Positions 8,633 through 17,289 of a DNA stretch of 64,000 nt are shown here, piece after piece; positions within the stretch are counted from its first letter, which is position 1, and each line of letters begins with the position of its first letter. The notes below the pieces were generated by a model that saw only the letters and a list, made by a program, of their open reading frames with translations, ran no database searches and had not been told where the DNA came from. Source of the DNA: Exiguobacterium sp. 9-2. Lineage in GTDB: Bacteria; Bacillota; Bacilli; Exiguobacteriales; Exiguobacteriaceae. The DNA lies in contig NZ_CP142850.1 of NCBI RefSeq assembly GCF_036287235.1, forward strand, positions 150,001-214,000, written 5' to 3'. A program made the translations under genes and the position numbers.

Positions 8633-10429
8633 ATGTGCGGAATCGTAGGTATGATTGGACAGGTCAACACGAAAGAAATTTTATTAAAAGGTCTCGAGAA
8701 GCTCGAGTACCGCGGCTATGACTCGGCAGGTCTTGCGTTCGTCAACGACGGCGTCCAAGTCCACAAAGAAGTAGGCCGGATTGCTGCGCTACGCGAAGTC
8801 GTTCCTGCAGATGCAGACGGCACAGTCGGAATCGGACACACACGCTGGGCGACACACGGTGTCCCAAGCGTACCAAACGCGCACCCGCACCAAAGTGCGT
8901 CAACACGTTTCACACTCGTGCACAACGGTGTCATCGAGAACGATGAGCAGTTGAAAGCAGAATTGAATGTCGATCTCCTCAGCGACACGGATACAGAAGT
9001 CATCGTTCAGATGATCGAAAAGAACTTCAACGAGACAGGTGATGTCGCGGAAGCATTCCGTCAAACACTCCGCGTCTTGCACGGTTCGTATGCCCTCGCA
9101 TTGATCGATGCTGAAAATCCAGACGTTTTGTACATTGCGAAAAACAAATCACCACTTCTCGTTGGTCTCGGTGACGGGACGTTCAACGTCGTCGCATCAG
9201 ACGCAATGGCAATGTTACAAGTAACGGATCAATTCGTTGAGCTGCATGACGGTGAGATGATCATCTTGACGCGTGATAGCGTTACGATTCAAGATCTCGA
9301 CGGTAACGTTCGAGAGCGTGAAGCATATACGGCTGAAATCGATGCATCAGATATCGAAAAAGGAACGTATGCGCACTACATGCTCAAAGAGATGGATGAG
9401 CAACCAGCTGTCATCCGCAACATCGTTCAACAATATCAAAATGAAGCAGGCGACATCACACTCGACCAATCGGTCCGTGATCTCGTACTCGGTCGTGACC
9501 GTGTCTACATCATCGGTTGCGGAACAAGCTATCATGCTGGTTTGATTGGGAAACAGTTGATTGAACAAATCGCAGGCATCCCGACAGAAGTGCACATCTC
9601 TTCTGAGTTCGGATACAACATGCCATTATTGACAGAGAAACCACTCTTCCTCTTCCTTTCACAATCAGGTGAAACAGCGGATAGCCGTGCGGTTCTCGTT
9701 GAAGCGAAGAAACTTGGTCACCCGGCACTGACGATCACGAACGTTCCAGGATCAACATTGTCACGTGAGGCGAACGCAACATTATTGCTCCACGCGGGTC
9801 CAGAAATCGCCGTTGCTTCAACAAAAGCGTATACAGCTCAAATCGCTGTCCTCGCTGTTCTTGCGTTTGACCTCGCTCAAGCGAAAGGGGTTGCTGTCAA
9901 CTTCGATCTCATGAAGGAACTCGGTAAAATCTCAAGTGCGATGGAATCGGTCATGTCTCAAAAAGATCGTTTCCAAGAAATCGCGACAGAGTACTTGTCT
10001 GAATCACGTAACGCGTTCTTCATCGGTCGCGGACAAGATGCATACGTCGGGATGGAAGGTGCATTGAAACTCAAAGAGATCTCGTATATTCAAGCAGAAG
10101 GATATGCGGGTGGCGAGCTCAAGCACGGTCCGATCGCTTTGATCGAAGATAACACACCGGTCATCGCACTCGTGACACAACCACACGTTCACCTCAACAA
10201 CCGTGGGAACGTCAAGGAAGTCGTCGCGCGTGGTGCAAACGCGTGTGTCATCGCAGCAGAAGGTCTTGAATTGCCGACGGATGCCTTCGTCATCCCAGCA
10301 GTCGAGCCACTCTTGTCACCGCTCTTGTCTGTCTTGCCACTTCAATTGATTTCATACTACGCGGCACTCGGTCGCGACTGTGACGTCGATAAGCCACGTA
10401 ACTTGGCGAAGTCAGTAACGGTTGAATAA
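8633..10429 (+). CDS. glmS: Glutamine-fructose-6-phosphate aminotransferase (isomerizing)
   Basis: GlmS makes glucosamine-6-phosphate from fructose-6-phosphate and glutamine and commits carbon to amino-sugar and wall synthesis. I place the start at ATG 8633, not at the in-frame ATG 8618, because the second residue must be the N-terminal nucleophile Cys2 (MCGIVGMIG) and GGAGAG at 8620-8625 serves as its ribosome site. The 598-residue protein has the class II glutaminase domain (to about 240) with GHTRWATHG, followed by two SIS sugar-isomerase domains containing [14 protein letters not shown] and [19 protein letters not shown]. The C-terminus [15 protein letters not shown] is family-typical. 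It is controlled by the upstream ribozyme. Confidence 0.98.
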   Translation: MCGIVGMIGQVNTKEILLKGLEKLEYRGYDSAGLAFVNDGVQVHKEVGRIAALREVVPADADGTVGIGHTRWATHGVPSVPNAHPHQSASTRFTLVHNGVIENDEQLKAELNVDLLSDTDTEVIVQMIEKNFNETGDVAEAFRQTLRVLHGSYALALIDAENPDVLYIAKNKSPLLVGLGDGTFNVVASDAMAMLQVTDQFVELHDGEMIILTRDSVTIQDLDGNVREREAYTAEIDASDIEKGTYAHYMLKEMDEQPAVIRNIVQQYQNEAGDITLDQSVRDLVLGRDRVYIIGCGTSYHAGLIGKQLIEQIAGIPTEVHISSEFGYNMPLLTEKPLFLFLSQSGETADSRAVLVEAKKLGHPALTITNVPGSTLSREANATLLLHAGPEIAVASTKAYTAQIAVLAVLAFDLAQAKGVAVNFDLMKELGKISSAMESVMSQKDRFQEIATEYLSESRNAFFIGRGQDAYVGMEGALKLKEISYIQAEGYAGGELKHGPIALIEDNTPVIALVTQPHVHLNNRGNVKEVVARGANACVIAAEGLELPTDAFVIPAVEPLLSPLLSVLPLQLISYYAALGRDCDVDKPRNLAKSVTVE

Positions 10430-10441
10430 GAAAATAAATCG

Positions 10442-10487
10442 ACTCCAAACGATAGGCGCGAAAGTGTCTGCCGTTTGGAGTTTTTTA
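10442..10487 (+). terminator. Terminator after glmS
   Basis: ACTCCAAACG (10442-10451) pairs with CGTTTGGAGT (10472-10481), followed by six T. Confidence 0.88.
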
Positions 10488-10504
10488 TATAGGAGGACAA
10501 CAAG

Positions 10505-11071
10505 ATGAATCGCTGGATCGCCGCATTTCCTAAACGATATGAACAGGACGTCCGAATCGTCCAAGCGTGTCTACCGTTTGCTTGGACGCGTTTATCACCC
10601 GGGGCGATCAAAGTAAATACAGAGCACGAACAGATACAGATTCCGACTCGCTTATATGTACCAGAGGTTGACTCGGAGCGGATTAAACAACTGACGTCGA
10701 CTCAAAAAACGATGTTATTTTGCCTTTACACCCGTCACCATGATGGTCACATCCGTGAACGTTATCTCCGTCAGTTACTCAAAACAAATCAACAAGATGA
10801 ATGGATACTCGTCTATATTCTTGAACTTGCTAGTGAATACGTCTGTGAAATCGTTGACATCATCGTACCTGTGATCGAGCAATGGGATCCGGAAGTGAAG
10901 CGGCGATTCGTCGAGGATGATCCGGCATACATGAAGCGAATCGAAGACCGGATGATCAGTTACTGGAATGCTTATTATCGGTCAAGTGGCGAACGACGAT
11001 CTGAAGCGGACTACCCAGGCTTTCAGATTATAAAATCGTTACGGGAGAATACTTCGGTAGAGGAAGTGTGA
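10505..11071 (+). CDS. Uncharacterised cytosolic protein
   Basis: I do not recognise this 188-residue protein. The start ATG 10505 follows AGGAGG. It has no signal peptide or membrane segment, is rich in charged residues, Tyr and Trp, and reads as mostly helical from residue 55 on (TSTQKTMLFCLYTRHHDG onwards). It has two cysteines at most per domain and no recognisable catalytic motif. It lies 23 bp before a carboxylesterase-like gene and the two probably share a transcript, but that context does not reveal a role. Confidence 0.75.
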   Translation: MNRWIAAFPKRYEQDVRIVQACLPFAWTRLSPGAIKVNTEHEQIQIPTRLYVPEVDSERIKQLTSTQKTMLFCLYTRHHDGHIRERYLRQLLKTNQQDEWILVYILELASEYVCEIVDIIVPVIEQWDPEVKRRFVEDDPAYMKRIEDRMISYWNAYYRSSGERRSEADYPGFQIIKSLRENTSVEEV

Positions 11072-11094
11072 AGAGATAAAAAGGAGGTGCGCCC

Positions 11095-11862
11095 ATGATC
11101 ACGAAATCAAAGGATCTGTACTTAGAAGGACCCGGACCTGCTGTTTTGCTGTTACATAGTTTTACTGGTAGTGCGAATGAGATGCGGGGGCTCGCTCGCT
11201 TTTTACATGTAGCCGGGTATACCTGTTACGCGCCCAATTACGCCGGGCACGGGGAATCGCCGGAGCGCTTGTTTGAGACGACGATCGAAGACGTCTGGCA
11301 GTCCGCGCAAGTCGGACTTGCGTTTTTACAAGATCGAGGACACAAAGACATCTTTTTGATTGGACAATCACTCGGTGGAGTGATGGCACTTCGACTGGCA
11401 GAACAGTCAGGATGTGCCGGACTCATCTTACTCTCGACGCCGATTCTTGAGCGGACGATTGCCGGACTTGAGCACCGCGTTCGTCGCTATACGGAACGGT
11501 ATTTTCAATTTGACGATCGTTCGCCGGAGTGGATCGCAGATTTTGTCGACCGTCATTTTCCACGATCGGAAAAAGATTTACGGGCACTGCAACAGTTCAT
11601 TCTCGACACAGGAGTCGTCTTGCCGAAGATCACACAGCCCATCGCTCTATTCCTTGGCGCCTTAGATGATGCGGTCTATCATGCCAGTCTCGAGCGAATC
11701 GAAACGACGGTGTCGAGCCGAGATCAGAAAAAGGTTCTTCTTCCGAACAGTAAACATTTACTGACGCTCGATCGGGACAAACAGCGTCTGTTCGAAGAAA
11801 TCCTCGTCTTCTTGAAGACGCATCCGGTAGATTCCTTGAAACCATCATCTGCTGTGCAGTAG
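11095..11862 (+). CDS. Alpha/beta hydrolase, monoacylglycerol lipase/carboxylesterase type
   Basis: A 255-residue serine hydrolase of the carboxylesterase family seen in Bacillus and Geobacillus (Est30-like). The oxyanion stretch LLLHSFTGS is at about residues 18-26, the nucleophile elbow GQSLGG at about 86-91, the acid residue probably in LGALDDAVYH (near 190) and the catalytic His in NSKHLLTLD (near 223). The start ATG 11095 has AAGGAGG 7 nt upstream. It has no signal peptide, so it should act in the cytosol on short-chain esters or monoacylglycerols. Substrate is not inferable. Confidence 0.85.
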   Translation: MITKSKDLYLEGPGPAVLLLHSFTGSANEMRGLARFLHVAGYTCYAPNYAGHGESPERLFETTIEDVWQSAQVGLAFLQDRGHKDIFLIGQSLGGVMALRLAEQSGCAGLILLSTPILERTIAGLEHRVRRYTERYFQFDDRSPEWIADFVDRHFPRSEKDLRALQQFILDTGVVLPKITQPIALFLGALDDAVYHASLERIETTVSSRDQKKVLLPNSKHLLTLDRDKQRLFEEILVFLKTHPVDSLKPSSAVQ

Positions 11863-11900
11863 GCTAGATAGGTAAGCGATACGTGAAAGGGGAAGGGATC

Positions 11901-12500
11901 ATGCGAATTTTAGTAGTAGGAGCAAGCGGAACGATTGGACAGGCAGTCGTCGAACGGCTGAGTGAGCGGCATGACATCATTCGTGCCGGACGAAGCGGAG
12001 CGGATGTGCAAGTCGATATTACGTCAGAAGCAAGTATCCGAGCGATGTATGAAACAGTCGGTTCTGTTGATGCTGTTATCAGTGCCACAGGTGGCGCTCA
12101 TTTTGGTCCATTGACGGACTTAACAACGGAGCTTAATCAAATCGGAATCGACAGTAAACTAAAAGGTCAGGTTAATCTGGTCCTACTTGGTTTACAGTCA
12201 GTACGAGACGGAGGAAGCTTTACGCTGACGACTGGCATCATGATGGACGATCCGATTCGCCAAGGCGCATCTGCTGCGCTGGCGAACGGTGGGGTCAAAG
12301 CGTTCGTTCATGCAGCGGCGATCGAGATGCCACGAGGCATTCGAATCAACAGTGTCAGTCCGAACGTACTGATTGAGTCGCTCGAGAAGTACGGACCCTT
12401 CTTCCGTGGTTTTGAAGCCGTTCCGGCGTCACGTGTCGCGACGGCGTTCGAAAAAAGTGTCGAAGGGGCACAGACGGGGCAAAACTACGAAGTTTATTAA
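11901..12500 (+). CDS. Short-chain dehydrogenase/reductase-like protein, atypical active site
   Basis: A small 199-residue Rossmann protein with the SDR cofactor motif VVGASGTIG (residues 5-13), the NNAG-equivalent SATGG (61-65) and the later SDR phrase RGIRINSVSPN (145-155). The YxxxK catalytic pair is not complete: lysine is at 133 (GVKAF) but the tyrosine position is N129. The start is ATG 11901 after AAGGGGAAGGG; the in-frame GTG 11883 lacks a ribosome site. It stands alone between two terminators or spacers. NAD(P) binding is likely, but standard alcohol dehydrogenase chemistry is doubtful. Confidence 0.8.
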   Translation: MRILVVGASGTIGQAVVERLSERHDIIRAGRSGADVQVDITSEASIRAMYETVGSVDAVISATGGAHFGPLTDLTTELNQIGIDSKLKGQVNLVLLGLQSVRDGGSFTLTTGIMMDDPIRQGASAALANGGVKAFVHAAAIEMPRGIRINSVSPNVLIESLEKYGPFFRGFEAVPASRVATAFEKSVEGAQTGQNYEVY

Positions 12501-12503
12501 ATG

Positions 12504-12541
12504 AAAAAGCAGGTAGCGAAAAATCGCTACCTGCTTTTTTT
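12504..12541. terminator. Bidirectional terminator between convergent genes
   Basis: AAAAAGCAGGTAGCGA pairs with TCGCTACCTGCTTTTTT around a short AAAA loop. T runs exist on both strands, and convergent genes end on either side. Confidence 0.9.
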
Positions 12542-12713
12542 ACAGACCGGATAGGATATAACGTTCGATTCCGAAAAGTAATAGAGTGATCCCGAGACAA
12601 ATGAGTAAGTTGCGTACGAACCAGCGACCTGTCATCGTCCGGTTCATGATCAGTTTCTCCAGTGTCAGATTGACGAGAAGCACACATAAGAAGATGACGC
12701 CAAACCAAATCAT
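12540..12713 (-). CDS. Small two-helix membrane protein
   Basis: A 57-residue hydrophobic protein with two predicted membrane segments: MIWFGVIFLCVLLVNLTL at the N-terminus, and LLICLGITLLLFGIERYIL near the C-terminus after a basic turn (RTMTGRWFVR). The start ATG 12713 (minus strand) has AAAGGA about 9 nt upstream; longer in-frame readings lack a ribosome site. I do not recognise a family and the neighbours give no hint of function. It ends inside the shared bidirectional terminator. Confidence 0.65.
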   Translation of the reverse strand: MIWFGVIFLCVLLVNLTLEKLIMNRTMTGRWFVRNLLICLGITLLLFGIERYILSGL

Positions 12714-12842
12714 CCAGACACATCCTTTCTTTCTTCTTAACGAATCCAATAGCTAAAAAGTTTCGCGCCCGTCAGGAGCAGGAAATCATTCAGATGAGCG
12801 GGAAGGAAACAAGCAGTCGATTTTACAAGGAGGAACATGACG

Positions 12843-13403
12843 ATGAAACAAGCGGTCCTAGTGATTGATTTTCAACAGGAACTCGTTGACGGAAACATCG
12901 AAGAACGTCCGGTATACTTAAAGGAACAAGTTGCGCACGTCATCGAAGCGGTCGTACTCGAAGCAGACGAACGGAACATCCCAGTCGTCTTTATTCGGGA
13001 TCTAGATGTCGCTGGCGGAACAGGACCCGGTTTTGCAGTCCATGATTCGATTCCCGTTCCAGCGTCCAGTGTCACGTTTGATAAAGCAGCGACGAATGCG
13101 TTTCATGGTACCCCATTGCTCGATCATCTACGCCAAGCATCGATTGAACATCTAATCGTCTTAGGTTGTAAGACGGAACACTGCATCGATACTGCGGTAC
13201 GCAGTGCGACAGTACATGGTTTTGATGTCACACTCGTTGCCGATGGACATACGACGAACGGTTCTGATGTATTGACGCCGGAGCAAATGATTGCCCACCA
13301 CAATCAAGTCTTGCACGGTCATTATAACGTCGAACACTTTTCGATCGTTCGTCCGTCAACGGAAGATGTCTTCACCCCAATCCACAATGACTACCGGACA
13401 TGA
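12843..13403 (+). CDS. Cysteine hydrolase, isochorismatase family
   Basis: A 186-residue isochorismatase-like hydrolase. The family triad is visible: Asp in VLVIDFQQEL (near residue 9), Lys in TFDKAATNAF (near 81), and the nucleophilic Cys in LGCKTEHCIDTAV (the second Cys, near 116). Members hydrolyse amides or vinyl ethers such as nicotinamide or isochorismate. Substrate cannot be told here. I prefer ATG 12843 over ATG 12837 because AAGGAGG at 12827-12833 is only 3 nt from the earlier codon and 9 nt from the later one. Confidence 0.85.
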   Translation: MKQAVLVIDFQQELVDGNIEERPVYLKEQVAHVIEAVVLEADERNIPVVFIRDLDVAGGTGPGFAVHDSIPVPASSVTFDKAATNAFHGTPLLDHLRQASIEHLIVLGCKTEHCIDTAVRSATVHGFDVTLVADGHTTNGSDVLTPEQMIAHHNQVLHGHYNVEHFSIVRPSTEDVFTPIHNDYRT

Positions 13404-13416
13404 AGAGGAGAATAAG

Positions 13417-13899
13417 ATGATTGAATTACGAAAAATGACAGCGTCCGATTACGATCGCTACGCGACGCTCGTCCAAGATGAACGTGTCATGCGTTACATC
13501 ACGGAACAGGCATTAACAGATACGGAAACGAAACAACGCTTTGAGCGAATCCTTGAACAACAGCAGCACGACCGACTCGGATCGTATCTGATTTATACCG
13601 AAGAGACATGGATTGGAATCGGGCACATGACCCGGAGTCAAACGCAACCGTTCGAAGCAGAGCTCGGTTACATGCTACTACCCGACCAGTGGGGACGCGG
13701 ATACGGCACAGCCATTGCAGAGCGTCTCTTACAGTTAGCGACAGAAGAAGAGCTACAGGTCGTCACGGCGACGATTGATCCAGCACATGAAGCGTCGCGC
13801 CGTATTTTGATCGGATTAGGTTTTGAATCGACCTATGTTGGACCGATTGACGGTCTACCAGGTGAAACGCTACAGAAAATAGTGGGAACGACGGAATGA
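13417..13899 (+). CDS. GNAT family N-acetyltransferase (RimJ/RimL type)
   Basis: A 160-residue acetyl-CoA-dependent transferase. Motif A is clear: ELGYMLLPDQWGRGYGTAIAERLLQLA (about residues 80-107), with the acetyl-CoA loop QWGRGYG; motif B follows with ASRRILIGLGFEST. The start ATG 13417 has AGAGGAG upstream; a longer in-frame reading has none. It overlaps the following kinase-like gene by four bases (ATGA), so the two are coupled. The acceptor is unknown: protein N-termini or small amines are both possible. Confidence 0.88.
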   Translation: MIELRKMTASDYDRYATLVQDERVMRYITEQALTDTETKQRFERILEQQQHDRLGSYLIYTEETWIGIGHMTRSQTQPFEAELGYMLLPDQWGRGYGTAIAERLLQLATEEELQVVTATIDPAHEASRRILIGLGFESTYVGPIDGLPGETLQKIVGTTE

Positions 13900-14789
13900 C
13901 GCGAGACGAATGGATTGAACATTTTCAACTCGACGTCGCAGTATGCGCGACTGTCGACGAATCGTATAGTTCTGAAGTCGATCGTCTCGTCCTAACGGAT
14001 GGTCAGGTCGTCTTCTTGAAGCGCCCGTATACGGCTGAAAAGTGGTACCGGGAACGTGGCTGGATTCATGCACTAGAAGAATTTGTACCCGTGCCGCACA
14101 TCTTAGCTGAAGCAACTCCCGGGCAGACGACCGGGGCGTTCGTACTTGCTGCCTTAGCGGGACAGGCACCGATCACGATGAATAAAAAATTGGCGTACGA
14201 AATTGGTCGAACGCTCGCAATGCTGCATACGTGTACAGGAGAAGATTACGGCGAGTATACGGAAGATGGATTTTATGCCTATCCGGTTCAGGACTGGCGA
14301 CGCTTCCGGAATGAAAAACTCGATGGATTCATGCCGTTCATCACGACCGAACTCGATCCCAGTTTTTTAGAGAACATCCAAACAGAGTTAGTCAGACGAG
14401 AACAGTCGTTACCGGAGCCTTCACGTCCCGTTGCCACACATTGTGACTTCCGCCTAGCAAATTTACTGACGGTAGGTGATCAAGTCACAGGGGTGATCGA
14501 TTTCGAGACGACCCGCTACGGGGCCGTCGAGATGGACTTCACGAAGATCGTCCGTAATCTCAATACGTTCGGTTCCATTTACGTCACGGCATTTCAAGAA
14601 GGATACGCGACATTACACCCAGACGTGCCGTTTGAGACGTATCTAGCATACTATCGTTTGTGGGAAGCACTCACGGCCGTCGGCTGGTGCATCAAACGTG
14701 GACTAGAAGAGCACCGGGTGTTCTTTGAGGAGAACATCATGCTTATCGAGCAGGAATTACAGATGACAAGCATATCGGACGGGTATTGA
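13896..14789 (+). CDS. Aminoglycoside phosphotransferase/choline kinase-like protein
   Basis: A 297-residue protein of the APH/kinase-like fold. The catalytic loop is HCDFRLANLL (HxDxxxxN form, about residues 181-190) and the metal-binding segment is GVIDFETTRYGAVEMDF (about 199-215). The N-lobe carries VVFLKRPY with the likely ATP-binding Lys. Family members phosphorylate small hydroxylated compounds (aminoglycosides, homoserine, choline, methylthioribose). Nothing here ties it to drug resistance. Its ATGA overlap with the acetyltransferase upstream suggests they modify or handle the same kind of substrate, which is an inference. Confidence 0.82.
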   Translation: MTRDEWIEHFQLDVAVCATVDESYSSEVDRLVLTDGQVVFLKRPYTAEKWYRERGWIHALEEFVPVPHILAEATPGQTTGAFVLAALAGQAPITMNKKLAYEIGRTLAMLHTCTGEDYGEYTEDGFYAYPVQDWRRFRNEKLDGFMPFITTELDPSFLENIQTELVRREQSLPEPSRPVATHCDFRLANLLTVGDQVTGVIDFETTRYGAVEMDFTKIVRNLNTFGSIYVTAFQEGYATLHPDVPFETYLAYYRLWEALTAVGWCIKRGLEEHRVFFEENIMLIEQELQMTSISDGY

Positions 14790-14853
14790 TTCACCCATGT
14801 CTTGGAAGAAACCTCTATACTTAGAGAAATGAGGAATATGAGGGGGAAGCGAG

Positions 14854-15846
14854 ATGACAGGGAAACGAATCGGAATCATCGGTGGTGGACTCGCCGGAAT
14901 CTTTGCGGCACGTCAATTGCAGGCAGCAGGACATGCTGTTGAAATCATCGAAAAAAGCCAGAGCGTCGGGGGGCGAATGGCGACTCGTCGGATTGATGAA
15001 GGAACAGCGGATCATGGTGCCGTCTTCTTCACGGTTCGGACGGAAGAGTTAGGACGCGAAGTCGACGACTGGCTTGAGAAAGGGTGGGTTCGTAAATGGT
15101 TCGGAACGGATTTTCCACGCTATGTCGCGACGGACGGCATGAATCAACTCGTACAAGCGATTGGTCGAGGGATTCCCGTCCAGTTGAATGAACAGGTCAC
15201 GCATATTACGGCAATGGAGGACGAACTCGTCACACAAGCGACGGATCATCAAGGTGCGTATGATGCGTTACTTGTGACGGCGCCTGTACCGCAAGCATAT
15301 GAACTGTTGCAGGCTTCTGATCTGGCGCTCGGAGAGGACGATCATGAGCAGTTACGCCAAGTGACGTTCGAGCCGACATTCGTGGGTCTGTTTGAAATCA
15401 AAGAGCGACTGACGATCGGGGAAGTCGGCCTACAAGACGAACAACTCGTCGATGGGATGTTAAAACTCGTCAATAATGCCGAGAAACAGATTTCGAAGAC
15501 GACACTCCTGAGCGTCTATATGACAGCTCGCTTCAGTGAAGACTGGTACGAGCGCCCAGAAGAAGAGACACTCGCGGAAGTCGAGCGTCTGTTACAACAG
15601 CAACTCGGACCAGTGACGATTATCTCCCGCCAGCTCAAGCGTTGGCGTTACGCTCAGGCACGCGCAGTTTACCGGACACCGCATTTGAAACTGTCGTCAC
15701 ATCCACTTTGGCTTGCTGGTGATGCGTTCCTTGAAGCCGATGATGCGTCAGGACGGACGCGCGTCGAGAGCGCTATCATCTCCGGATTACGTGTCGCAGA
15801 AGCGATCGACACCCACTTACGTCAGACGGTAACAGCGACGGAATGA
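14854..15846 (+). CDS. FAD-dependent oxidoreductase, renalase/amine-oxidase-like
   Basis: A 330-residue flavoprotein. The N-terminus GIIGGGLAGIFAARQL (residues 7-22) is the dinucleotide-binding fold, IIEKSQSVGGRMATRR (about 32-47) is the second FAD contact typical of amine oxidase and renalase relatives, and the C-terminal WLAGDAFLEADDASGRTRVESAIISG holds the closing GD motif. The start ATG 14854 follows AGGGGGAAG. It has no membrane segment. Substrate unknown; renalase-type NAD(P)H-isomer oxidation is possible but not shown. Confidence 0.82.
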   Translation: MTGKRIGIIGGGLAGIFAARQLQAAGHAVEIIEKSQSVGGRMATRRIDEGTADHGAVFFTVRTEELGREVDDWLEKGWVRKWFGTDFPRYVATDGMNQLVQAIGRGIPVQLNEQVTHITAMEDELVTQATDHQGAYDALLVTAPVPQAYELLQASDLALGEDDHEQLRQVTFEPTFVGLFEIKERLTIGEVGLQDEQLVDGMLKLVNNAEKQISKTTLLSVYMTARFSEDWYERPEEETLAEVERLLQQQLGPVTIISRQLKRWRYAQARAVYRTPHLKLSSHPLWLAGDAFLEADDASGRTRVESAIISGLRVAEAIDTHLRQTVTATE

Positions 15847-15855
15847 ACGAAAACA

Positions 15856-15898
15856 TGCACTTCTTTTCTGACTCGAGAAGAAGCGCATTTTTTTGTTA
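15856..15898. terminator. Terminator between convergent genes
   Basis: TGCACTTCTT pairs with AAGAAGCGCA with one mismatch near the base, followed by seven T. It lies between the plus-strand flavoprotein and the minus-strand HxlR gene. Confidence 0.7.
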
Positions 15899-15905
15899 CT
15901 CACGA

Positions 15906-16244
15906 TCATTTCACCTGAAAGTGTTGTTCACTCCAAGCTGCCATGTGATCAAGAATTGGTAAAAAACTATGACCAGCATCCGTTAGAGAATATTCAACAC
16001 GAGGGGGAACTTCGCCAAAGACGTGCCGTTGAATCAACCCATCCGCTTCAAGCTCACGTAGCTGACGTGTCAATGTTCCCTTAGAGATACCTGTTAATTG
16101 TTGCAGTTCATGAAAACGATGTGTCCCGTGTGTCAGGTGCCACAGCAAGATGATCTTCCATTTGCCAGCGACCATCTGTTGGACCCGAGTGACTGGACAG
16201 GCAGTGCGTTGATTGGTCGTTGTATCGAATACAGCCACATTCAT
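15906..16244 (-). CDS. HxlR-family transcriptional regulator
   Basis: A 112-residue winged-helix protein of the HxlR/DUF24 family. The family opening CPVTRVQQMVAGKWKIILLWHL (residues 16-37) carries the conserved cysteine that senses quinones, aldehydes or disulfide stress in several members (YodB, QsrR, HypR). The recognition helix region is ISKGTLTRQLRELEADGLI, and the wing is VPPRVEYSLTDAG. It is transcribed away from an NmrA-like quinone-reductase-type gene, an arrangement also found for Escherichia coli ytfH-ytfG. It probably represses that neighbour. The start could be ATG 16244 or GTG 16238. Confidence 0.88.
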   Translation of the reverse strand: MNVAVFDTTTNQRTACPVTRVQQMVAGKWKIILLWHLTHGTHRFHELQQLTGISKGTLTRQLRELEADGLIQRHVFGEVPPRVEYSLTDAGHSFLPILDHMAAWSEQHFQVK

Positions 16245-16270
16245 CCTCTCCCATTGGTTCGTTTTGAGGG

Positions 16271-16322
16271 ACCTAGTTTCAGATAAGTGCCTACTTTTTT
16301 TAGTGTATCACCTAGCGTATCA
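16271..16322. promoter_or_regulatory. Candidate operator region of the HxlR regulator
   Basis: The spacer between the divergent genes holds a dyad AAGT-GCCT-ACTT at 16285-16296, a direct repeat GTATCA at 16305-16310 and 16317-16322, and CCTAG twice (16272-16276 and 16311-16315). Clustered repeats of this sort suit a dimeric winged-helix repressor. No consensus was tested. Confidence 0.35.
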
Positions 16323-16360
16323 TGAAGAACAACATCAAACTTCAAAGGAGTGGTTTCATC

Positions 16361-17215
16361 ATGAAATGGTTAATTACAGGAGCAACCGGAAAATTAGGCG
16401 CGCGGATCGTGCAGCACCTCAGTGAACAAGTCGGCAACGAACATGTAGCGGTTAGTGTCCGCGACGTCGAAAAAGCAACAGAGCTTGCAGCACAAGGAAT
16501 CGATGTCCGATACGGAGACTTTGATCAGCCCGAAACACTCGGACAAGCGTTTCAAGGAATCGATCGATTGTTGATCATTTCGACGGACGGTGAAGAGGCG
16601 ACTCGGATCCGGCAACACCAAGCCGCTGTCACGGCAGCAAAAGAGGCAGGCGTCAAGCTGATCGGCTATACGAGCATCGCCAATGCGGCACACAGTACAA
16701 ACGGACTTGCTCGAACGCATCGTGTCACAGAGGAAGCGATTCAAGCGACAGGTATCCCGTATGTCTTTTTCCGTAACAACTGGTATCTCGAAAATGAACT
16801 CGGAACGATTGACGCCGTCGCGCAAGGCGCAGACTGGTTAACGGCAGCAGGCGAAGGGAAAGTCGGATGGGCGTTACAAGATGAGTATGCGTTAGCCATT
16901 GCGACGGGACTGACGCTTGAGCATCCAAACCCCATCTATGAACTATCGGGTCCGTTGCATACACAAGCAGAACTCGCGACTGCAGTCGGAACAGTGCTTA
17001 ACCGATCGGTCGCTTTAGATGAAGTGGATGAAGCGACATATGGTGAGCGGATGCAAGCAGCTGGCTTACCTGACTTCTTGATTCCAATGCTGACTGGTAT
17101 CCAGGCAGATATCGCAGCAGGGACTCTGGCAGTAGAAAGTACTGATTTTGAAGCATTACTTGGTCGTCCCGTGACGACGCTGGAAGAGGGAGTCCGTCTC
17201 CTTTTGAAAAGATAA
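16361..17215 (+). CDS. NmrA-like NAD(P)-binding protein (quinone reductase QorB type)
   Basis: A 284-residue atypical SDR of the NmrA/QorB class. The cofactor motif ITGATGKLGARI (residues 4-15) is followed by VSVRDVEKATELAAQGIDVRYGDFDQP, in which the Arg after the second strand suggests NADP(H). YTSIANA (near 104) and FFRNNWYLENEL (near 136) are characteristic of the QorB group. The start ATG 16361 has AAAGGAG at correct spacing. The divergent HxlR regulator supports a role in quinone or electrophile reduction. A longer in-frame start at 16322 is not supported by a ribosome site. Confidence 0.87.
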   Translation: MKWLITGATGKLGARIVQHLSEQVGNEHVAVSVRDVEKATELAAQGIDVRYGDFDQPETLGQAFQGIDRLLIISTDGEEATRIRQHQAAVTAAKEAGVKLIGYTSIANAAHSTNGLARTHRVTEEAIQATGIPYVFFRNNWYLENELGTIDAVAQGADWLTAAGEGKVGWALQDEYALAIATGLTLEHPNPIYELSGPLHTQAELATAVGTVLNRSVALDEVDEATYGERMQAAGLPDFLIPMLTGIQADIAAGTLAVESTDFEALLGRPVTTLEEGVRLLLKR

Positions 17216-17227
17216 GTTCATCTGAAC

Positions 17228-17253
17228 GTTTTCAGGATGAATGAGTAGGGTAA
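17228..17253 (+). promoter_or_regulatory. Possible sigma-B promoter of the PPK2 gene
   Basis: GTTTTC at 17228-17233 and GGGTAA at 17248-17253 are 14 bp apart, close to the general-stress form GTTTAA-N12-15-GGGTAT. An imperfect hairpin TTCATCTGAA / TTCAGGATGAA at 17218-17241 overlaps the -35 box and may end the preceding transcript. Confidence 0.4.
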
Positions 17254-17289
17254 ATCCCCTTTAGAAGCAATTAAAGGAGGAGCCCTACC

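Noticed and set aside
13417-14789. Antibiotic resistance cassette (acetyltransferase plus aminoglycoside-kinase-like gene)
   Set aside because: The families are broad and both genes look native in codon use and setting. Nothing ties them to drug modification.
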